NCBI GenBank assembly: GCA_020796225.1
Contig: CM036774.1
Span: forward strand, 27,866,791 to 27,930,790
DNA from: Arion vulgaris
Lineage: Eukaryota; Mollusca; Gastropoda; Stylommatophora; Arionidae
Reading direction: 5' to 3'
DNA: 64,000 nucleotides
Part shown: positions 20,930-31,800 of the stretch, in pieces
Layout of the letters: each line of letters starts with the position of its first letter
Position numbering within the stretch: position 1 is the first letter of the stretch
Notes under the pieces: generated by a model
Told to the model about the DNA's origin: nothing
Databases searched by the model: none
What the model saw: only the letters and a program-made list of their open reading frames with translations
Made by a program: the position numbers and the translations under genes

Positions 20930-21968
20930 TTGTGTTTCAATCACATCTGCCAGTCTATTTGTGTTTCAATCCCACTCTCAGTCTATGTTGTGTCTTGTGT
21001 TTCAATCACTGCAGTCTATGTTGTGTCTTGTGTTTCAATCACTGTCTGTCCATGTTGTGTCTTGTGTTTCAATCACACTGCCGTCTATGTTGTGTTTCAA
21101 TCACACTGCCCTGTTGTGTCTTGTGTTTCAATCACACTGTCTGTCCATGTTGTGTCTTGTGTTTCAATCACACTGCCAGTCTATGTTGTGTTTGTTTCAA
21201 TCACACGCAGTCTATGTTGTGTCTGTGTTTCAATCACACTCTCTGTCATCATGTTGTCAGTCTTGTGTTTCAATCACACTGTCTGTCCATGTTGTGTCTT
21301 GTGTATTTCAATCTACATGCCAGTCATGCTATGTGTTTTCAATCATGTTGATCATGTTGTGTCTTGTGTTTCAACACATCTCTGTCCATGTTAGTGTCTT
21401 GTGTTTCAATCAACTGCTCAGTCTAATGTGGTCTTGATTTCAATCACTGCCAGTCTATGTTGTGTTTTCAATCCCACCTTGTCCATGTTGTATCTTGTGT
21501 TTCAATCACTGTCTGTCCATGTTGTGCTTGTGCTTTCAACACACTGCCAGTCTATGTATGTGTCTTAGTGTTTCAACTCACTAGTTCTGTCCATGTTGTC
21601 TTGTGTTTCAATCACACTGCCAGTCTATGTTGTGTTTCAATGACCACATCTTGTCCAAATGTTGTGAACTTGTGTTCAATCAACTGTCTGTCCATGTTGT
21701 GTCTTGTGTTAATCCACTGCCTGTCTATGTTGTTTCAATCACACTCTCTGTCCATGTTGTGTCTTGTGTTTCAATCACTGTCTGTCCATGTTTGTCTTGT
21801 GTTAATCAACTGCCTGTCTATGTTGTGTGTTTAATCACTGTCTTCATGTGTGTTTCAATCACACTGTCTGTCTATTTGTGTTAATCACTGTCTGTCATGT
21901 GTGTCAATCACACTGTCTGTCTATGTTGTGTTTCAATCACACTGTCTGTCTATGTTGTGTCTTGTGTA
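20930..21968. repeat. about 36-bp degenerate minisatellite, about 28 copies
   Basis: The unit is approximately cttgtgtttcaatcacactg then tctgtccatgttgtgt. Length varies widely between copies with many single-base indels, which could be real decay or low consensus quality. Overlapping Cys/Val/Ser-rich frames in all three plus-strand phases are artefacts. Confidence 0.9.
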
Positions 21969-22054
21969 TCTTCTAGTTCTTACAGTTTGGTGTCTGACTA
22001 ATGGTGGCCATTTATCAAAAGTATGAAGAGAATGAGATAAATAGTTGTAGACAG

Positions 22055-22155
22055 TATTCAGGTCAGACAGCATTCAGGTCAGACAGCATTCAGGTCAACA
22101 GTAGTCAGGTCAGATAGCATTCAGGTCAGACTAGCATTCAGGTCAGACAGCATTC
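22055..22155. repeat. 16-bp tandem repeat, about 7 copies
   Basis: The unit is caggtcagacagcatt, with small variants. Confidence 0.88.
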
Positions 22156-22229
22156 GACAATGGAAGAATAACGTATCCACTAGCACAATCGATTGACAAA
22201 ACATATATGTTCGTATGTCAAACTCGACT

Positions 22230-22402
22230 TCAATCCCAACACACTTGAGTGTGTCAGCTATGTACACGCCAATAATCACAAATGATAGACAATGCTTTAA
22301 ACACAACACACTTGAGTGTGTCAGCTATGTACACGCCAATAATCAGATATGATAGACAATGCTTTAAACACAACACACTTGAGTGTGTCAGCTACGTACA
22401 TG
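22230..22402. repeat. 67-bp tandem repeat with internal palindrome, about 2.5 copies
   Basis: Copies share the perfect 16-bp palindrome acacacttgagtgtgt, then cagctatgtacacgccaata and gatagacaatgctttaaa. Confidence 0.88.
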
Positions 22403-22739
22403 CCTTCATTCAAGTGTTGGACCACTACTTCTTTGAGTGTCCGCTAGACCACTACTTCCATGAGTGTCAGCTCTGGATGCCAGTGCAGTGTTTTCTCTGA
22501 GCACAGACAAATAATGAAACCACATCCTATGAACGAACAATGCAAACATTGATGAACTTGTGCAGGTATCATATCATATATATATATACAGCATTGAGTG
22601 AGTTGAAGGGCTGGAGGAGATTAAATGCTGTTCGATTACTGAAGAAGGTTGGTCTCTCACCAAAAATACATGAATCTAACATTCTAAATGTATTTCAGGA
22701 ATTCATCCGCTAACTGTTACATTCATCAGGAGTTTTAGG
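22403..22739 (-). other. probable 3' UTR side of the Rab5-like gene
   Basis: This is single-copy DNA directly downstream, on the minus strand, of the stop codon at 22740-22742. No clear polyadenylation signal was identified. Confidence 0.35.
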
Positions 22740-22840
22740 TCAACACTTGCAACCTCCTGAGCTGACTTCCTCTGCATTGCTCAGTCTTACCCCTTGTCCT
22801 GGGATCTGGTTGCCAGACTGTTTTCCAATCATTTTCTGAG
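22740..22840 (-). CDS. RAB5: Rab5-like exon 5 (C-terminus, C-x-C motif)
   Basis: The acceptor on the minus strand is atattttcag. Joining phase 1 from exon 4 gives M-M-I-A-Q-K-M-I-G-K, a short hypervariable tail and S-S-G-G-C-K-C-stop. Found by searching for the expected prenylation end; phase and family position agree. Confidence 0.88.
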
Positions 22841-25800
22841 CTGAAAATATATTTTTTAATAAACAAAGACATTCAAATACTGGCAGAACGGTATGTAACT
22901 TAACAATATTATATCTTCTTGTTTACTCTGGTGTTAGTTTTTGTGTGTTTTTTTTCCGATCCAGAAGCACTTGAGCTGTTAGCTCTTCGGCTTGGTGCCA
23001 TGGACATCGTAACCCTTCGGTTCGGTGCCACGAACACCATAAATCTGGAGAACCTGTGGCTTTTCTGCCAGCCCGCAGGATTGTAATGGTCTGCTTGACA
23101 ATATTATTTGATGCAGTCAATGTTGCAATACAAATATGAAACATTGATTTGTTGTGTCTGATTCATCAATTATTGTAAATATATTTAAATCTTTGTTCTA
23201 CACGAGCGGATTGATCACCATAATACCTTGACCAATGGTCACTTTCTATTCATGACATATTTTTAAAAATCATACACAAATCACAAAGAGTGGTTAACAA
23301 GTGGTTGATAAGGAGCATTCGAAGCAGAAGAAAATCATAGAAAATAAACTGTGACACATAAGAAGTGAAAATAGTATCACAAACATGCACACCAAGACAA
23401 ACTATGAGAAAATCACATTGAACTTTCAACATCTATTACAATTACCTCTCACGATCAAATGTAGAAGTCTAGTATAGAAAATGTAGAAGTCTAGTATAGA
23501 AATCTAGAAGACAATGTAGAAGTCTAGTATAGAAAATGTAGAAGTCTAGTATAGAAAATGTAGAAGTCTAGTGTAGAAAATCTGCATAATATTGTCAATA
23601 TTTTGTTCAGCATAACCTCCAGCGGCTTACGTGGATATACTGTCCTGGGCATGCGGGTATTTACGGTAATGAGAGAGCGAACAGGCTTGCATCAACAGTA
23701 TCGATTGTTGGGGAGTTGAAGATGGATAAGGGGATATTCTTCGGTCTCTTCACGACTGTCTGTTGGATGAGGACACTAAAATCGATGTTGAATCGATCAC
23801 GCGATTTAGGCAATTTGGAGTTACCCGTTGTTCAAGCTGAACTGGATGCCTGAGAGGCAGAGTGAGAGGTGTGTTTAATCAGTGAGCCACAGGAACCATC
23901 AGTATGCATACTCTTCGATATCTGTTGGGGAGACTGAGCACCTATGAGTCTGCCCGGAGTGCAATGATGTCAGTTTAGTAACCAATAACCAATCAGTATA
24001 GCCTACTTTCAAAATCACAAGAAATAAACAGATACTTAAATATTGAAAACTGTATGAGAAAAGTGTACCAATAAATGAGAAACTATGAGAAGACAAGACC
24101 AACATGTATTACAACAACTAGTTATCAGCTGTTATTATTTGCAAAAAGAAAATCTGGTAGTTACCGATCATCATAAACATTTCATGAACTGCAAGGCCAC
24201 TTTTAGCTGAACATTCAGCAAATATTAACCCAGATTCTTCAGCAAATAATCTTGCATCCTGTAATAGATCATAAAAATAATTGAAATGCACATAGACTGT
24301 ATATAGACAAGAGTATAGATTTCTACAACGATCCCTTGTGTGCGCTTTATAAATAGTGTCTTTGTTGCTGAGGTCCACCTTTTGCGTGACTCTGACCTTG
24401 TGACTTGACCTGTGGCTGACCTTTGCTTTGTTCCATTGTATCAGAGCAACAGTGCTCTTTGAGGTGCACTGTCTGTTGGTAATCTGCTTATGTGGTCGAC
24501 CATTTAATTTGTTGTTTCTTGATGAAGTTCAGCACTGAGGTTGTACTCACTTTTTTTCTGATGTCTTCATTTTTCAACCGATTTCTTCGTTACCTCCAGC
24601 ATTCTGCGTACACACTTCATCTCTGTCGTGACTAGTTTTCTTATATCATTTGATGTCAGCATCCAGGTTTGGCACTGGTAGCATAATGTGGGGAGAAAGA
24701 TTGTGTTGAACATTGCTCATTTTGTGTTCATGGTGACATGTTTGCATTTTTAAATTAGTGCCATTTGTCTTATCATTTGATTTGCTTTGTTGCATCTGTG
24801 TTGGATTCCGTTAGTTATTCTTCTGTTTGCTGAAAATATGCTCCCTTGGTATGTAAAGTCTTTGACTTGTTTTAATGAGCGATTGTCGATGGAGATATTG
24901 GTAGTGTTTTCCTCTCTAGCGAATGTCATTACTTTAGTTTTGTATATGTTTATTCTCATATTGAATTCATTACATGCTAACTGGAATCTGTTAATATGTT
25001 GCTGATTCTCTGTTGTTATGATTGTCTGATCGTAGGCAAAAATAAATTCGCTTAAGAGTTCTCCGAGGTTGTTTCCTTCGCTGGTGTTAGCTGTTTTACA
25101 GATTTAGTCAATATATGTGATGAACAGCGACGGAGGTAGTACGCATCCTTGTCTTATTCCTAACCCTATGTGAAACTTTTCTGATAGTCCTGTGTTTGTT
25201 CGAATCGTACCACTGGCTGTTTACATAGAGGCTCTTGCATAGATTGATTAAGTGGTCTTAATGATCATATGGGGTTAATCCACATAGACTGACAATACCC
25301 TCCACAACTTGTATCTGTCTATGCGATCAAACGCTTTTTCCTGGTCTACACACGCAACGTGCAGATGTTTGCAGAATTCGACAGTCCTTTCCACTAACTG
25401 CCTTGGTTATTGGTTACTAAACTGACGTCATTGCACTCGGGCAGACCCATAGGTGTTCAGTCTCCCCCAACAGATATCGAAGAGTATGAACTGATGGTTC
25501 CTGTGGCTCACTGATTAAACACACCTCTCACTCTGCTTCTCAGGCATCCAGTTCGACTTGAACAACGGGTAACTCCAAACTGTCTAAATCGCTTAATCGA
25601 TTCAACATTGATTTTAGTGTCCTCATCCAACAGACAGTCGCGAAGAGACCGAAGAATATCCCCTTATCCATCTTCAACTCCCCAACAATCGATGCTGTTG
25701 ATGCAAGCCTGTCCGCTCTCTCATTACCGTAAACACCCCATGCCCAGGACAGTATATCCACGTAAGCCGCTGGAGGTTAGAAACTTCAATAGATGACATC

Positions 25801-28800
25801 CACTCATACCGAAACCTGCCCTTCTGGATCTTGTGAAGCATCAACTGAGAGTCAGATACAACAACTGCCCCCAGTAACATCCAGAGATCCAGTTTCAGTT
25901 TGGAATATCTTCATTGCACCCCGGACATGTCCATAGGTGCTCGATCTCCTTCGCAATATCTCCAACAGCGTCCAGCGACTGACCGTACTAGTTCTATTTT
26001 GATTGATGAGCCGACTCGTATACCTGCTGTACCGTTCTTTCTTACCACACCAATCTTCAAACCCAGTTCTCGCAATCTAGTAGTTGACGTGGATTGGTTT
26101 AGATGAAGGTCTTCTCTGCGCCACGCTCTATGAGGGCGTTCACGATGTAGCTCTGTCCATTGGCTGGCCCTCTGATATAGCGGCAGAGCCAGCCAGTGTG
26201 TCTGCTCTCTCATTGCCAACGACACCCATGTGTCCCGGAACAAAGACAAGTTTAATTCTGCAAATTGTTGACGCCTGCAGTGATTCAGTCCATTGCCTGC
26301 GCACCGAACCGGCCTCCACCTTTTGGATCATACTCAATGAGTCACTCAGAATGCACGCATGAGTGTAGTTTTGTGACTCTAGCCAGAGTAGTGCATTGGT
26401 CATCGCCAGTACCTCCATTGTCATGCTGCTTGTTGCCCCAGAGATCCAATGGAGGGCAGCAGTAACGCCTCAACCTCCATCCTCATACTAGAAGTAGTTG
26501 TCCTGTATGCCCCACTTCACTCTGCAACAACTGCAAAAAAGAGATTGGTGCAACATGAAGGCTGATCTACGCAGTTAAGCAGCTGATAGAAGATAATGCA
26601 AGGGATGATGATGTTGTTGTATATACCGATGGGTTGGTTCAACGTGGTGAGAAGTCCGCTGGGGTTTCTTGGCTAATGCGCATGGTAGGGTTGTTGCACT
26701 AAGGATGGTGAATATCACACCTGTACAGCTTTCATTCTTCCAGAATCCACAATTGTGAGTCATTAAGCTGTGGCATGATGGTATGGCCAGCCTTTTTCAA
26801 GTATTTTACAGAATATTTTTCCGGTGTTGCTCAGTAACGCTATTCCACTAGATTTCGTACAATCCTGTTTTCTACCTTTCTTCTTCCAGATGGGGACTAT
26901 TATTGCGTTTCTCCAATCTTCTGGTGTTTCTTGTGTGATCCAGACTTTGTTGAATAGTCTGTGTAACCAGCGTATTCTAACCTCTTTAGTTGATTTGAGT
27001 AGGTCGGCAGGGATGTTGTCTAGGCATGGTGTTTTGTTAGATGGAGCAATGTTTACAGCATTTCTAATTAACACTGATAGTGTTATACTTGGTACTGTAT
27101 AAGTTATGTTTCGTGTGTGTTCTTGAGTGCTGAGTTGGTCTTGTTGTAGGTTGAGAAGTTCATTAAAGTATTGCCACAATCTGTTGATTATAATTGTTGG
27201 TTCATTTAGAGCATGTCCATTTTCATCATTAATAATTTCAGTTGGATTATATTGTTCTTTTCTATCCGCATGGCTTTACTTTTTGGTAGAACTTTTTTAA
27301 ATTTAACTTTTGTAATCTGAATTTCATATTTCATCATCATTTTGCCATGCTTGTATTTTAGACTTCTTTATAATCTCTTTGATTTGTCTTCTTGCTGCTC
27401 TATATTCAGTGAGGTAGTTTTGATGTTTACTTTTAGCCCATGCGTTAAAAGTTGTAAATATTGTTTATCAATACTTTCTCCTACCATCGGAATTCAAATA
27501 GTATGATGTGTTAACCAATGAATGAACGCAATGTAAACCAACAAATTCCAGCGACGTAATTTTTTAGAATCACCATCGGCATAGGAGGTTAAAGGTTAAG
27601 TAAATAGTGTACCACACACACACAAACATCCAGTAAATATTCTACCTCTGTTTGTACTACTATGTGCTCAGCAGCAATGGAGGTACACAAGCTCCACAGC
27701 ACTACAAGGTAATGACCTCACAGGGAGATAGGAAGTTAAAGGTTAAGTAAATAGTGTACCACACACAAACATCCAGTAAATATTCTACCTCTGTTTGTAC
27801 TACTCTGTGCTCAGCAGCAAGGTCAATTTTATTTCCTGCTAGTACTATGACAATGTTGCCTGTAGTTTGCTGTCTCAGTTCTCGTACCCATGAGATGGCA
27901 CGATTGAATGTGTTCTGAAGAAGAAAATGTGCGGTCACAACAAATAAACATGAGGTGGGGGAGTGAGGTGAAAGAGAATATGATGTCAATATTCGTTGCA
28001 GATAGATTTTAAACATATTACGGTAAAATCTAAATAATAACACTCAACTGACATGTCAGACTAAATAATAACACTCAACTGACATGTCAGACTAAATAAT
28101 AACACTCAACTGACATGTCAGACTAAATAATAACACTCAACTGACATGAAAGACACTAAATAATAACACTCAACTGACATGTCAGACTAAATAATAACAC
28201 TCAACTGACATGAAAGACACTAAATAATAACACTAAACTGACATGTCAGATTAAATAATAACACTCAACTGACATGTCAGACTAAATAATAACACTCAAC
28301 TGACATGTCAGACTAAATAATAACACTCAACTGGCATGTCAGACTAAATAATAACACTCAACTGACATGAAAGACACTAAATAATAACACTCAACTGACA
28401 TGTCAGATTAAACAATAACTCTCTGCTGACATGAAAGACACTAAATAATAACACTCAACTGACATGTCAGATTAAATAATAACACTCAACTGACATGAAA
28501 GACACTAAATAATAACACTCAACTGACATGTCAGATTAAATAATAACACTCAACTGACATGAAAGACACTAAATAATAACACTAAACTGACATGTCAGAT
28601 TAAATAATAACACTCAACTGACATGTCAGACTAAATAATAACACTCAACTGACATGTCAGACTAAATAATAACACTCAACTGGCATGTCAGACTAAATAA
28701 TAACACTCAACTGACATGAAAGACACTAAATAATAACACTCAACTGACATGTCAGATTAAATAATAACTCTCTGCTGACATGAAAGACACTAAATAATAA

Positions 28801-31800
28801 CACTCAACTGACATGTCAGATTAAATAATAACACTCAACTGACATGTCAGATTAAATAATAACACTCAACTGACATGAAAGACACTAAATAATAACACTC
28901 AACTGACATGTCAGATTAAATAATAACACTCAACTGACATGTCAGATTAAATAATAACACTAAACTGACATGTCAGACTAAATAATAACACTCAACTGAC
29001 ATGAAAGACACTAAATAATAACACTCTGCTGACATGAAAGACACTAAATAATAACACTAAACTGACATGAAAGACACTAAATAATAACACTCTGTTGACA
29101 TGAAAGACACTAAATAATAACACTCTGCTGACATGAAAGACACCAAATAATAACACTCTGCTGACATGTCAGATTAAATAATAACACTCAACTGACATGA
29201 AAGACACTAAATAATAACACTCAACTGACATGTCAGATTAAATAATAACACTCAACTGACATGTCAGATTAAATAATAACACTAAACTGACATGTCAGAC
29301 TAAATAATAACACTCAACTGACATGAAAGACACTAAATAATAACACTCTGCTGACATGAAAGACACTAAATAATAACACTAAACTGACATGAAAGACACT
29401 AAATAATAACACTCTGCTGACATGAAAGACACTAAATAATAACACTCTGCTGACATGAAAGACACCAAATAATAACACTCTGCTGACATGTCAGATTAAA
29501 TAATAACTCTCTGCTGACATGAAAGACTAAATAATAACACTCAACTGACATGAAATATGTAACATATTCATTATGCAACAATGAATACAAAAGCTGAAAG
29601 CTCTCGTATTTGATTCTCACAACTAAACAATGAGGCAATTCTCTTGAACAATGCTTGAGGAAAGCAGTAAATAAAACAAGAAGAGACCATATATGAAATG
29701 AGGAACACCTGAGTGGTTACTGGGGCCCAAATTTGGGGTGTAAAGAATAGAACTACTGTTACCTACCACGCATGTTGTAAGGCGACTAAGGAGGTTTGGC
29801 TGAAATCGGATGCACATGTCCTAAATGTGTAGAAGTCTATGCGTTTAGGAGCCTACCAAACCAATGTGCAACGTATACACGTTCTTGGCAAAGATCAAGA
29901 ATATCACAAAGAGTGATTAAAATTGGCCGTAAAGAACAAACACAAAGAAGAAAAAGAAGAAATGAGGAAATTAGAAGAACCTGACAGGGTGACTAGTACT
30001 CCCACATAAAACTGTGACCTGACAGAGTGACTTAGTGCCCCCACATAACTAAGTACATTAATAACAAATAATAATACAACGTACTGCATTATTAATATCA
30101 TATACAACAACTGCAGCTTGTGCTCCCCTGTAGTACATGGGCGCCAAGCTGTGATATCTCTCCTGGCCAGCTGTGTCCCAGATATCAAATTTCAGACTCT
30201 GTCCTTGTATCTGAACAGTCTGTGTTAGGAAGGCAGCTGTAAATATAGGACATTACGTGTATGTGTAAGCAGTTAACAGTACGAGTAATATGTATGTGTG
30301 TCTCTGTGTACATGCATGCATGCTTATGTTTGTGTTAGGAAAGAAGCTGTAAATATAGGACATTTACTGTATGTGTAAGCAGGTAACAGTACTAGTAATA
30401 TGTATGTTAATATGTATGTGTGTCTGTGTGCATGCATGTATGCTTATGTCTGTGTGTGTGTGTGCATGCATATGTATGCATGTATGTGAGAGAGAGGAGA
30501 GACAGAGAGAGGGGAGACAGAGAGACACAGAGAGGAGAGGACACAGAGAGACAGAGAGAGAGACAGAGAGAGAGAGACAGAGAGACACAGAGAGAGAGAG
30601 ACACAGAGAGGAGAGACAGAGAGAGACAGAGATAGGAGAGACATTGGGACAGAGAGAGACAGAGAAAGAGGAGAGAGACAGAGAGGAGAGAGACATAGAG
30701 AGAGAGGACAAAGACGAGAGAAGAGAGAGAGAATTGAAGGATATGGTGCAAACACCTAACAATTGTTTTCCCATTTTCAAAGAAATCAAATGGACAAGTT
30801 ACACAAATGTTCAATATGAATAGTTTTGCATAAATTAGCCAAGTTCTTACAAATATGGAAGTACAAATGCCTACAGAAAAAGTATAGAGTCTCTGCTAAC
30901 CAAGTTATGTATACCTAAAGCTTCCTGCTATGAGGTATTATAGTGAATGGCTAATAACCAGCATGATATAGCTAGTGGGCAGTCAGAGTTGACAGAATCT
31001 CTGCTAATCAAGTTATGTGAATGGCTAATAACCAGCATGAAATAGCTAGTGGGCAGTCAGAGTTGACAGAATCTCTGCTAACCAAGTTATGTGAATGGCT
31101 AATAACCAGCACGAAATAGCTAGTGGGCAGTCAGAGTTGACAGAATCTCTGCTAATCAAGTTATGTGAATGGCTAATAACCAGCATGAAATAGCTAGTGG
31201 GCAGTCAGAGTTGACAGAATCTCCACTAACCAAGTTATGTGAATGGCTAATAACCAGCATGAAATAGCTAGTGGGCAGTCGTTGACAGATCTGCAACAGA
31301 TGAATGGCTTCCACTAAGCCAGTGGCATCAGGTTGAAATTGTGAGCTAATAACCAGCATGAAATAGCTAGTGGGCAGTCAGAGTTGACAGAATCTCTGCT
31401 AACCAAGTTATGTGAATGGCTAATAACCAGCATGATATAACTAGCTGGCAGTCAGAGTTGACAGCTAACTCTATCTAGCTAGTGGGCAGTCAGAGTTGAC
31501 AGCTAATTCTATCTAGAAATAGAAAACAATACATGTGCAAACAGATTATCCTGTAAAACAGGTCAACCTTACCTACTCATGGCGTTACTTGGTTTTTACA
31601 GACACAGCTCTGACATATGATGAATAACTGTTTCCGTGAGTCTAAGATGTATATTTATTTTAGTAGTGAGGAACCTCAACATCATTGTTCCCAATCATTG
31701 CAAAAGAAGCATGTGAGTCTTGCTTGACAATTCACATTTAGAAAAAGTAAAACTATAAATAAATCTGAATAGGTAAGAACCATTACTCCTGAAAGATGTC

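Noticed and set aside
20930..21968. CRISPR-like array with a gtttcaatcac repeat
   Set aside because: The word resembles the end of some bacterial CRISPR repeats, but here the sequence between copies is itself repeated (tgtctgtccatgttgtgt). There are no unique spacers, no cas genes, and the context is a spliced animal genome.
30364..30823. Arg/Glu-rich frame of 150 codons
   Set aside because: It lies on a GA-rich low-complexity tract, with Ser/Leu-rich frames on the opposite strand. No unique sequence.
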